Assembly: GCA_021767625.1 (NCBI GenBank)
Contig: JAASTB010000140.1
Coordinates: forward strand, 1-6,200
Origin: Wenzhouxiangella sp.
GTDB lineage: Bacteria > Pseudomonadota > Gammaproteobacteria > Xanthomonadales > Wenzhouxiangellaceae
Length of the DNA stretch: 6,200 nt
Direction: 5' to 3'
Shown: positions 1 through 5,725 of the stretch, in pieces
Layout: each line of letters starts with the position of its first letter
How positions within the stretch are numbered: the first letter of the stretch is position 1
Translations under genes and position numbers: made by a program
Notes under the pieces: model-generated
What the model saw: only the letters and a program-made list of their open reading frames with translations
What the model was told of the DNA's origin: nothing
Database searches by the model: none

Positions 1-522
1 TCGGCCGGCACCGGCGGCACGGCGGCCACCATCGGCCGCTACATGCGCTACCGCTGCTTCGCCGGCTGCCCGACCGAACTGTGCGTGGTCGACCCGGAAA
101 ACTCCGTGTTCGCCGACTACTACGAGACCCGCGACTGCGGCCTGACCATTGATCGGGCCTCGCGCATCGAAGGCATCGGCCGTCCGCGCGTCGAGCCCAG
201 CTTCCTGCCCTCGGTCGTCGATCGCATGGAGCGTGTTCCGGATGCGGCCTCCATGGCCGCCATCCGCTTCCTCGAAGACTGGCTCGGCCGCCGCTGCGGC
301 GGCTCCACCGGCACCGCCCTGATCGGCGTGGTGCGCCTGCTCACCGAAATGCGCCGGCGCGACGAGCGGGGCAGCGTCGTCACCCTCCTGTGCGACGGCG
401 GCGAACGCTACGCCGACACCTACTTCAACGACGACTGGCTCGCCGCCGAGGGCCTCGACATCGACCCCTGGCTGGCCGCGCTGCAGCGCTGGGCCGAGGT
501 CGGGGAGTGGGTCGAACCCTGA
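1..522 (+). CDS. PLP-dependent cysteine synthase / L-cysteine desulfhydrase family protein (3' part)
   Basis: The gene enters from the left edge in frame 1; 173 codons and the TGA stop are visible. The fragment opens with SAGTGGTAATIGRY. GTGGT is the glycine-rich loop that holds the PLP phosphate in fold-type II enzymes of the cysteine synthase/cystathionine beta-synthase group. IEGIGRPRVEPSF (about residues 56-68 of the fragment), GGSTGTAL and the C-terminal CDGGERYADTYFNDDWL block are typical of the subgroup that includes actinobacterial Cds1-type cysteine desulfhydrases. The family either makes cysteine from O-acetylserine and sulfide or breaks cysteine down to sulfide, pyruvate and ammonia in the cytosol; the sequence does not decide between them. 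The catalytic lysine lies upstream of the window. At the position where CysK has a serine contacting the PLP pyridine ring (SGERY) this protein reads GGERY. No operon partner is visible: a 397-nt gap follows. Family assignment is firm, exact reaction is not. Confidence 0.88.
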   Translation, partial: SAGTGGTAATIGRYMRYRCFAGCPTELCVVDPENSVFADYYETRDCGLTIDRASRIEGIGRPRVEPSFLPSVVDRMERVPDAASMAAIRFLEDWLGRRCGGSTGTALIGVVRLLTEMRRRDERGSVVTLLCDGGERYADTYFNDDWLAAEGLDIDPWLAALQRWAEVGEWVEP

Positions 523-528
523 GGAGCC

Positions 529-538
529 GGGGGGGGGG
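529..538. repeat. G10 homopolymer tract
   Basis: Ten consecutive G residues lie 7 nt after the stop codon of the cysteine-family gene, at the outer edge of the large inverted repeat. The tract is not in any credible coding frame, so a slip in its length would not shift a protein. It is also a common place for sequencing length errors. Confidence 0.9.
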
Positions 539-788
539 CGGCTGCGCCGCGCGAAGTTTGGTGGATCTGAGGGGTTCTAGAACAGTCTCACGCAAAGGCG
601 CAGAGGGGCAGAGTTCGCAGAGGTAAAGCGAGAAGTGATTGACGAGCGCTGACTCTCGTAGGGCGGCCGCTGTCGGCGCGTCCTATTTGTTGTTGGTTTT
701 CTCTGCGAACTCCGCCCCTCTGCGCCTCTGCGTGAGGCATTTCCAGAGCAGCAGTAGACCACCTGATCTCGCGCGGCGCAGCCGCCCC
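535..788. repeat. Large inverted repeat, two 88-bp arms around a 78-bp centre
   Basis: The arms are 535-622 and 701-788. Compared by hand as reverse complements, they align without gaps. The outer 18-bp block GGCGGCTGCGCCGCGCGA (537-554 against 769-786) is identical. The inner 36-bp block (587-622 against 701-736) matches at 34 of 36 positions. The 32-bp stretch between the two blocks matches at about 15 positions, including GGTGG in register. Equal spacing of both blocks in each arm suggests two inverted copies of one modular unit that have partly diverged, as in REP/BIME- or MITE-like elements. The outer block is itself a small hairpin (GCGGC-TGC-GCCGC, 538-550). The centre (623-700) contains the 8-bp palindrome GCGGCCGC (663-670) but no gene. 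I see no convincing target-site duplication and no transposase. RNA from the upstream gene could fold here and end or be stabilised. Confidence 0.85.
591..623 (+). repeat. Tandem CGCARAGG octamer units in the inner arm block
   Basis: The inner block of the left arm reads as near-tandem 8-mers: CGCAAAGG (591-598), CGCAGAGG (599-606), GGCAGAGT (607-614), one extra T, then CGCAGAGG (616-623). The right arm carries the same series on the opposite strand (about 701-736). I recall this CGCAAAGG-type, CTCACGC-led repeat as a recurrent intergenic element of many environmental bacterial genomes, where it produces false small proteins containing strings such as SAPLRLCVR. That recollection was not checked by a search. 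Confidence 0.7.
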
Positions 789-919
789 GCAACCGGATCC
801 GTGCCGAGGCTGGGCGTGGTCTTTTCTGGCGGTTGGAAACCGGATACAATGGCGGGCTTGCTCCGGGCGCCTGGTCGCGGGCTCCGGTTCTTCAACCCAT
901 TGAAAAGAGACGAAACGTC
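789..919 (+). promoter_or_regulatory. Leader of rplY with a candidate sigma-70 -10 element
   Basis: The 131 nt between the inverted repeat and rplY hold a TACAAT hexamer at 845-850 (five of six against TATAAT). No good -35 lies 16-18 nt upstream; TTTTCT at 822-827 is the best seen, so promoter assignment is tentative. Start of transcription near 857 would give a leader of roughly 60 nt. A small dyad, TTCAA-CCCA-TTGAA (891-904), sits just before the weak purine-rich ribosome site AAGAGA (905-910), which is 9 nt from the ATG. Confidence 0.4.
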
Positions 920-1681
920 ATGTCGAAACAGTACAAGATTCCGGCAGAAATGCGTACGGACGTGGGGAAAGGTGCGAGCCGCCGCCTGCGCCGTGCGGGT
1001 CGGATCCCCGCCGTGGTCTACGGCGGTGACCGTGAGCCTGCCTCCATCACCATCGATCACGACTTCCTGCTGCACGAAGCCGACGAAGAGGCGTTCCACT
1101 CCTCGATCCTCGAGCTCAACGTCGGCAAGAAGAAGCAGAAGGTCGTTCTGCGTGACCTGCAGCGCCATCCCTTCAAGCCGCTGCTGACCCACGCCGACTT
1201 CCTGCGCGTGTCCGAGGATCACGAGATCCGCATGCACATCCCGCTGCACTTCACCAACGAGGAAGAGTCGCCGGCGGGCAAGAAGGGCGGCGTCGTCATT
1301 TCGCACCAGTACATGGATGTGGAAGTCGAAGCGCTGCCGCAGAACCTGCCCGAGTACCTCGAGGTGGACCTGTCCAAGCTCGAGCCGGGCGAGAGCGTCA
1401 TGCTCAGCGACATCAAGCTGCCCGAAGGCGTGATCCTGCCGGTCCTCGAGTACGAGGGCGAGGAACACGACTACGCCATCGTCACCGCCATCTACATCCG
1501 CGCCGGCCAGGGCACGGGTGAAATGGCTGCCGAAGCCGACGCCGCCATGGGCGAAGCCGGTGAAGTCGAGACCATCGGCGAGGAAGAAGAAGCCGAAGCG
1601 GTCGAAGGCGAGGAAGGCGAAGAAGCTGCCGAAGAGGGCGGCGAGGAAGCCTCCGAAGGCGACGACGACAAGAAAGAGTGA
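920..1681 (+). CDS. rplY: 50S ribosomal protein L25/general stress protein Ctc, with acidic C-terminal tail
   Basis: A 253-residue protein of the two-domain L25 (TL5/Ctc) type, which binds 5S rRNA at the central protuberance of the large ribosomal subunit. Residues 1-95 form the L25 domain, with the basic segment GKGASRRLRRAGRIPAVVYG (17-36) and the block LRDLQRHPFKPLLTHADFLRV (in two parts around 78-97). Residues about 100-193 form the beta-rich C-terminal domain (VEVEALPQNLPEYLEVDLS region). Beyond it, residues 198-253 form a low-complexity tail: by my count 25 of residues 201-253 are Asp or Glu, with only two lysines. The open frame could begin at 833, but family homology begins at MSKQYKIPAEMR, so ATG 920 is the start. 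The ribosome site is weak (AAGAGA). The stop overlaps the pth start, indicating co-translation. In many gammaproteobacteria this gene follows prs; here it follows an inverted repeat. Confidence 0.95.
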   Translation: MSKQYKIPAEMRTDVGKGASRRLRRAGRIPAVVYGGDREPASITIDHDFLLHEADEEAFHSSILELNVGKKKQKVVLRDLQRHPFKPLLTHADFLRVSEDHEIRMHIPLHFTNEEESPAGKKGGVVISHQYMDVEVEALPQNLPEYLEVDLSKLEPGESVMLSDIKLPEGVILPVLEYEGEEHDYAIVTAIYIRAGQGTGEMAAEADAAMGEAGEVETIGEEEEAEAVEGEEGEEAAEEGGEEASEGDDDKKE

Positions 1682-2256
1682 GCGATCGCTGGTTGATCGT
1701 CGGCCTGGGCAATCCGGGCAGCAAGTACGAAAGAACCCGGCACAACGCCGGGTTCTGGTTTCTGGATGCCCTGGATCGCAAGCAGTCCCTGGGGCTCAAG
1801 CCCAATCGCAAGCTGCACGGCGAAGCGGCCAAGACGCCGTTCGCCGACGCCGACTGCGTGTTCCTGCGGCCCGACACCTTCATGAACGAGTCGGGCCAGT
1901 CGGTGCGCGCCGCGGCCGACTACTTCGATGTCGTCCCCGAGCGGATCGTGATCGCATACGACGATCTCGACTTACCGCCGGGCGCCGTCAAGCTCAAGCA
2001 GGGCGGCGGCCACGGCGGGCACAACGGCCTGCGAAGCACCTTCAGCCACCTCGGCAGCCAGAACTTCTGGCGCGTGCGCATCGGCATCGGCCACCCGGGC
2101 TTCAAGGACGCCGTAACCCCCTGGGTGCTGGGCCGCGCCCCCGCCGACGACGAAAAAGCCATCCTGGCCGCCGTAGAGCGCGCTGTGGATGCCTTGCCCG
2201 ACCTTCTCAGGGGCAACCCCGGAGAAGCCATGAAGCGGCTGCACACCAAGGCATAG
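1678..2256 (+). CDS. pth: Peptidyl-tRNA hydrolase
   Basis: A 192-residue cytosolic enzyme of the bacterial Pth family, of usual length. It cleaves the ester bond of peptidyl-tRNAs released early from ribosomes, freeing tRNA for reuse. Visible signatures: GLGNPG at 9-14, RHNAGF at 21-26, RPDTFMNESG at 64-73, YDDLDLPPGAVKLK at 94-107 and GGGHGGHNGLRS at 109-120. By alignment with the E. coli enzyme (offset +2), the active-site residues are Asn12, His22, Met69-Asn70, Asp95 and Asn116; all are present. The start is GTG at 1678, sharing GTGA with the rplY stop. That 4-nt overlap means the start is probably reached by ribosomes finishing rplY, and homology (SDRWLIVGLGNPG) begins exactly there. The gene is followed by an 82-nt gap with a palindromic repeat before ychF. 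Nothing in the protein looks damaged. Confidence 0.97.
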   Translation: MSDRWLIVGLGNPGSKYERTRHNAGFWFLDALDRKQSLGLKPNRKLHGEAAKTPFADADCVFLRPDTFMNESGQSVRAAADYFDVVPERIVIAYDDLDLPPGAVKLKQGGGHGGHNGLRSTFSHLGSQNFWRVRIGIGHPGFKDAVTPWVLGRAPADDEKAILAAVERAVDALPDLLRGNPGEAMKRLHTKA

Positions 2257-2265
2257 GCGCCGCAG

Positions 2266-2305
2266 CCCGTAGGATGCGTGGAGGCGAAGCCGCAACGCAT
2301 CATCC
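2266..2305. repeat. Intergenic GATGCGT/ACGCATC palindromic repeat
   Basis: In the 82-nt gap between pth and ychF, GATGCGT (2273-2279) pairs with ACGCATC (2295-2301). A second short stem, GGC-GAA-GCC (2283-2291), lies inside it. With the leading CCCGTAG and trailing ATCC the element covers about 40 nt. It resembles the GTAGGATGCG...CGCATC repeats I recall as dispersed in many beta- and gammaproteobacterial genomes. There is no T-run after the stem, so it is not a standard intrinsic terminator; it may be a transcript-stabilising stem-loop between the two genes. Confidence 0.7.
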
Positions 2306-2338
2306 AAATCAACCAATCGAGCAACGCGAGACACGAAA

Positions 2339-3430
2339 ATGGGCTTCAAATGCGGCATCGTCGGCCTTCCCAACGTGGGCAAGTCGACCCTCTTCAACTG
2401 CCTGACCAAGGCCGGCATCCAGGCCGAGAACTACCCGTTCTGCACCATCGAGCCCAATGTCGGCATGGTGCCCGTGCCCGACCCGCGCCTCGACGAGCTG
2501 GCGGCCATCGTCAAGCCCGAGAAAGTGATTCCGACGATGATGCAGTTCGTCGACATCGCCGGCCTGGTGGCGGGTGCCTCGCGCGGCGAGGGCCTGGGCA
2601 ACAAGTTCCTGGCGCATATCCGCGAGACCGACGCTATCGCCCACATCGTGCGCTGCTTCGAGGATGACGACGTCACCCACGTCGCCGGCCGCGTCGACCC
2701 TGTCTCCGATATCGAGACCATCGACACCGAGCTGTGCCTGGCCGACCTCGACGTAGCCGAAAAGGCCCTCGACAAGATCAGCCGCCAGGCCAAGTCGGGC
2801 GACAAGGAAGCGATTCGCCAGGCCGGCCTGCTCGAGCGCGTCGTCGCCCACCTGGGGGAGGGCAGGCCGCTGCGCACCTTCGAGATGGACGACGAAGAGC
2901 GCAAGACCCTGCGCACCTGGCAGTTCATCACGCGTAAACCGGTGCTCTACGTCGCCAACGTCGACGACAGCGCGGCCGAGGACAACGCCCACGTTCGCGC
3001 CGTGCGCGAACGGGCCGCGACCGAAGGTGCCGAGGTGGTGGTGCTGTGCGCGGCCATGGAAGCCGAACTGGCCGAGCTCGACGAAGAAGAGCAGGCCGAG
3101 TTCCTGGCCGACCTGGGCCAGGACGAACCCGGCCTGCACCGCCTGATCCGCGCCGGCTACGCCTTGCTGGACCTGCTCACTTTCTTCACCGCCGGCGTCA
3201 AGGAAGTGCGCGCCTGGACCGTCAAGAAGGGCTCATCGGCCCCCCAGGCCGCCGGCCGCATCCACACCGACTTCGAAAAAGGCTTCATCCGCGCCGAAGT
3301 CACCGCCTACGACGACTACATCGCCTGCAAGGGCGAGGCCGGCGCCAAGGCGGCCGGCAAGCTCCGGCTGGAAGGGAAGGAGTACATCGTTCACGAAGGC
3401 GACGTGATGCACTTCCGCTTCAACGTCTAA
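2339..3430 (+). CDS. ychF: Redox-regulated ribosome-associated ATPase YchF (OBG/OLA1 family)
   Basis: A 363-residue protein, full length for YchF, a TRAFAC-class P-loop nucleotidase that prefers ATP and associates with ribosomes; in E. coli it is linked to the oxidative stress response. G1 is GLPNVGKST (9-17), the switch I region is NYPFCTIEPNVG (31-42), and G3 is DIAGL (72-76), followed by GASRGEGLGNKFL (79-91). His114, in DDDVTHV, matches the histidine implicated in hydrolysis in E. coli YchF. The position of the GTP-specificity motif NKxD reads NVDD (207-210); loss of the lysine fits ATP use, while E. coli and human members end this motif in Glu. The C-terminal TGS domain runs from about LLTFFTAGVKEVRAW to DVMHFRFNV. 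ATG 2339 is set by homology (MGFKCGIVGLPN); no strong ribosome site is visible. It is probably co-transcribed with pth. Confidence 0.97.
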   Translation: MGFKCGIVGLPNVGKSTLFNCLTKAGIQAENYPFCTIEPNVGMVPVPDPRLDELAAIVKPEKVIPTMMQFVDIAGLVAGASRGEGLGNKFLAHIRETDAIAHIVRCFEDDDVTHVAGRVDPVSDIETIDTELCLADLDVAEKALDKISRQAKSGDKEAIRQAGLLERVVAHLGEGRPLRTFEMDDEERKTLRTWQFITRKPVLYVANVDDSAAEDNAHVRAVRERAATEGAEVVVLCAAMEAELAELDEEEQAEFLADLGQDEPGLHRLIRAGYALLDLLTFFTAGVKEVRAWTVKKGSSAPQAAGRIHTDFEKGFIRAEVTAYDDYIACKGEAGAKAAGKLRLEGKEYIVHEGDVMHFRFNV

Positions 3431-3500
3431 CCCGTCGTCCCGGCCCCCGAGCCGGGACCTTCAAACCGAAGGCGCCGGATCAAGTCCGGGGCGAAGGCGT
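3431..3500. repeat. Two facing hairpin units after ychF
   Basis: Unit 1 is a perfect 8-bp stem, GTCCCGGC (3437-3444) and GCCGGGAC (3451-3458), with a six-base loop. Unit 2 is CCGGA (3475-3479) and TCCGG (3485-3489) with loop TCAAG. Read on the minus strand, unit 2 resembles unit 1: a CCCGG-type stem followed by a CCTTC motif, so the two look like inverted copies of one family. GAAGGCG occurs directly repeated at 3468-3474 and 3493-3499. The element starts immediately after the ychF stop in a convergent gap and may end or protect the ychF transcript, although no T-run follows. The rest of the gap (3501-3561) shows no gene. Confidence 0.7.
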
Positions 3501-3561
3501 AGTCATTTACCTTAAACCTTAGTTCTTTACGGAACCCCGAACCCCAACGCACGCCAGCGCG

Positions 3562-4425
3562 TTACATGTAAAGCCAGAAATCGACGATCCGGTCCCCCCA
3601 GATCAAGGCAATCCACCCGGCGGCGGCCAGGTAGGGCCCGAACGCGATCGGCACCTCCTTGCCTCGCCGCGTGGCGATCATGATCGCGATCCCCGAAACC
3701 GCCCCGACGAAGGACGCCAGCAGAATCACCACCGGCAGCACCTGCCAGCCCATCCAGGCCCCCAGGGCCGCGAGCAGCTTGAAGTCGCCGAAGCCCATGC
3801 CTTCCTTGCCGGTCAGTAGCTTGAACAGGTGAAACACCGACCATAGCGCCAGATAGCCGGCAATCGCCCCGATCACGGCCTCTTCCAGGCTCGCGAACAG
3901 ACCCAACCAAAGATTCAGGCCCAGTCCCAGCCACAGCAGGGGCAGGGTGATCTGGTCGGGCAGCAGCTGATGATCGAAATCGATGCCGGTCGCCGCAATC
4001 AGCGCCCAGGTGAAAACCAGCGCCGCCGCGCCCTCCGGCGTGGCCCCGAAATGCAGGATGACCACCGCCGAGAGAATCGCCGTGACCAACTCCACGAGGG
4101 GATAGCGCCAGGAAATCGGCTCCCCGCAGCTCCGGCATCGCCGCCCCAACACCAGCCAGCTCACCACCGGGATGTTGTCGTACCAACGAATCGTCGCCCC
4201 GCAGCGCGGGCAATGCGATCGCGTTGCGACCAGGCCGGGCGGTTCGGACTCGGACTGTTCGATCTCCAGCAATTCACGGCACTGGCAGCGCCAGTCGTGA
4301 AACAGCCGGGCCGGCATCCGCAGAATCACCACGTTCAAAAAGCTGCCAACCAGCAACCCGAAAACGAAAACGGCGGTCACGAGGACCGCCGGAGGCAGCG
4401 CGTTCAGTGCGTCAAAGAATTCCAA
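3562..4425 (-). CDS. pilD: Type IV prepilin leader peptidase/N-methyltransferase PilD
   Basis: A 287-residue inner-membrane aspartic protease (A24 family) that cuts the leader from type IV prepilins and type II secretion pseudopilins, then methylates the new N-terminal phenylalanine. The N-terminal segment at about 12-36 is hydrophobic (VGSFLNVVILRMP). The cytoplasmic loop carries two CxxC pairs, Cys72/75 and Cys97/100, the zinc-binding tetracysteine of full bifunctional enzymes. The catalytic aspartates are Asp149 (in TGIDFDHQLLPD) and Asp214 in the GFGD motif (211-214, GxGD type). Several further hydrophobic helices follow to the C-terminus. The start is TTG at 4425: an in-frame TGA lies at 4446-4444, no ATG lies between, and AAGGG (4438-4434) sits 8 nt upstream. 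It follows pilC after 79 nt and ends facing ychF. Confidence 0.95.
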   Translation of the reverse strand: MEFFDALNALPPAVLVTAVFVFGLLVGSFLNVVILRMPARLFHDWRCQCRELLEIEQSESEPPGLVATRSHCPRCGATIRWYDNIPVVSWLVLGRRCRSCGEPISWRYPLVELVTAILSAVVILHFGATPEGAAALVFTWALIAATGIDFDHQLLPDQITLPLLWLGLGLNLWLGLFASLEEAVIGAIAGYLALWSVFHLFKLLTGKEGMGFGDFKLLAALGAWMGWQVLPVVILLASFVGAVSGIAIMIATRRGKEVPIAFGPYLAAAGWIALIWGDRIVDFWLYM

Positions 4426-4433
4426 AGCGATAT

Positions 4434-4438
4434 CCCTT
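4434..4438 (-). promoter_or_regulatory. Shine-Dalgarno site that supports the pilD TTG start
   Basis: On the minus strand AAGGG lies 8 nt before the TTG at 4425-4423. No ATG or GTG lies in frame between the upstream stop (4446-4444) and this TTG other than GTA/CGA-type sense codons. The good spacing is the main reason for choosing TTG over a GTG some 15 codons inside, which would cut the first membrane segment. Confidence 0.65.
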
Positions 4439-4447
4439 ACTCGTCAG

Positions 4448-4466
4448 TCCGGGCCAGATGCCCGGA
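4448..4466. repeat. Short hairpin between pilC and pilD
   Basis: A 7-bp perfect stem, TCCGGGC (4448-4454) and GCCCGGA (4460-4466), with a five-base loop, lies in the 79-nt pilC-pilD gap. No T-run follows on the minus strand, so it is unlikely to be a full terminator; it could tune pilD expression or stabilise the pilC message. Confidence 0.55.
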
Positions 4467-4504
4467 ACAACCCAGCGGCCCCATTCAACCCCGGGAACCC
4501 GTTC

Positions 4505-5725
4505 TTACATCACCGCCGCCATCTGGAAGATGGGCAGGTACATGGCGACGACCATGCTGCCGACTACCACGCCGATGAAGATAATGATCAGGGGCTCGAG
4601 CAGGCTGGAAAGCGCGTCGACCGTATTATTCACTTCTTCTTCATAGAAGCCGGCGACCTTGTCGAGCATGGCGTCGAGCGAGCCCGCTTCTTCACCGATG
4701 GCCGTCATCTGGATCATCATCGGCGGGAAAAGCCCCGTCTGCTGCATGGAAAGCTGCAGCTGGTGACCGGTTGCCACGTCTTCTCGAATACGGTTGGTCG
4801 CGTCTTCGTATACGACGTTGCCGGTGGCGCCCGCGACCGTCTTGAGCGCGTCGACCAGCGGTACGCCCGCCGCAAAAGTCGTTGAGAGTGTGCTGGCGAA
4901 TCTGGAAAGAGCGGATTTCTCCAGCACGCCCCCGATGACCGGAATCTTGAGTGACAGGCGGTCCATCAGGTGCGCAAACTTCTTGTTTTTCTTTTTGAGC
5001 TGAATGAGGCCGACGATCGCGGCGATCGCCAGAAGGATGACGATCCAACCCTTCGACTGCATGAACTCCGAAAGGTTGATCACCATGCGTGTAAAGGCCG
5101 GAAGATCCGCGCCAAAACTCTGAAAGATCTCTTCGAACTGGGGGATAACGACGATCAGAAGGAGCGCCATGACTGAAATGGCCACAGCGACCACCGCAGC
5201 CGGATAGAACATCGCCTTCTTGATCTTGCCCTTGATGGACTCGATGCGCTCTTTGTAGCTGGCAATCGAGTCGAGAACCTGGTCAAGGACACCGGCGCTT
5301 TCACCGGCGGTGACCAGGTTGACGTAGAGATCGTCGAAATAATCGGGATGCTGTGCAAGGGCCTCGGCAAGCGTTCCACCGGCCTCGACTTCGTTGCGGA
5401 TGTCGGTAATCAGCTTCTTCAGGCGCGGATTTTCGGCCGCCTGGGCGATAATGCCAAAGGCCTGAACAAGCGGAATGCCCGAGTAGAGCATCGTCGCCAG
5501 CTGACGGGTGAATACGGCGATATCGCCGGGCTTGATGCGCTTGCCCTTGCCGCCGAAAAGAGGTTTGGGCTTCTTTCGAACTCGGCCCGGCACGATCCCT
5601 TGCTGCCGAAGCTCGGCCTTCACGATCATCTCGTTGCGGCCGATTCTCTCCCCCCTGATCTTCTTGCCGCGCTTGTCCTTGCCTTCCCAAAGGAAGGTCT
5701 CCATTTGCTCCTGGGTGGTCGCCAT
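4505..5725 (-). CDS. pilC: Type IV pilus inner-membrane platform protein PilC
   Basis: A 406-residue GspF/PilC-family protein, usual length. It forms the inner-membrane platform of the type IV pilus and couples the cytoplasmic ATPases to addition or removal of pilin subunits. There are two repeated F domains, about residues 68-191 (IAVFTRQLATMLYSGIPLVQ, then GESAG at 141-145) and 272-394 (RFASTLSTTFAAGVPLVDAL, then GEEAG at 344-348). Membrane helices appear near 172-194, 227-243 and 377-399. The N-terminus (FLWEGKDKRGKKIRGE) has the motif usual for PilC. ATG 5725 is preceded by AGGAG (5739-5735) at 9-nt spacing, a strong ribosome site. The gene lies between pilB and pilD in the classic order, but is separated from pilB by about 200 nt. 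It may therefore have its own promoter. Confidence 0.97.
   Translation of the reverse strand: MATTQEQMETFLWEGKDKRGKKIRGERIGRNEMIVKAELRQQGIVPGRVRKKPKPLFGGKGKRIKPGDIAVFTRQLATMLYSGIPLVQAFGIIAQAAENPRLKKLITDIRNEVEAGGTLAEALAQHPDYFDDLYVNLVTAGESAGVLDQVLDSIASYKERIESIKGKIKKAMFYPAAVVAVAISVMALLLIVVIPQFEEIFQSFGADLPAFTRMVINLSEFMQSKGWIVILLAIAAIVGLIQLKKKNKKFAHLMDRLSLKIPVIGGVLEKSALSRFASTLSTTFAAGVPLVDALKTVAGATGNVVYEDATNRIREDVATGHQLQLSMQQTGLFPPMMIQMTAIGEEAGSLDAMLDKVAGFYEEEVNNTVDALSSLLEPLIIIFIGVVVGSMVVAMYLPIFQMAAVM

Noticed and set aside
833..919. An upstream ATG in frame with rplY that would add 29 residues
   Set aside because: The added residues show no family similarity, and the candidate -10 element (845-850) would lie inside them. 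L25 homology starts at ATG 920.
683..1468. A 261-codon open frame on the minus strand across the inverted repeat and rplY
   Set aside because: It lies antisense to the well-supported rplY gene, its C-terminus is the translated repeat, and its composition is that of a GC-rich shadow frame.
1518..2405. A 295-codon plus-strand frame across the rplY tail and pth
   Set aside because: It overlaps two certain genes in another frame, and its Arg/Pro/Ala-rich product is typical of an out-of-frame reading of GC-rich DNA.
2309..3139. A 276-codon minus-strand open frame opposite ychF
   Set aside because: It is fully antisense to ychF, which has every family motif intact, and it shows no recognisable domain.
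3437..3458. ychF hairpin as an intrinsic terminator
   Set aside because: The stem is strong but no T-run follows on either strand, and it fits better as part of a repeat pair.
3562..3571. Perfect 10-bp palindrome TTACATGTAA
   Set aside because: It is the reverse of the last pilD codons (Tyr-Met-stop with flanking bases) and is explained by coding.
3970..4578. A 202-codon plus-strand frame opposite pilD and the pilC end
   Set aside because: It is antisense to two genes with clear motifs and has low-complexity shadow composition.
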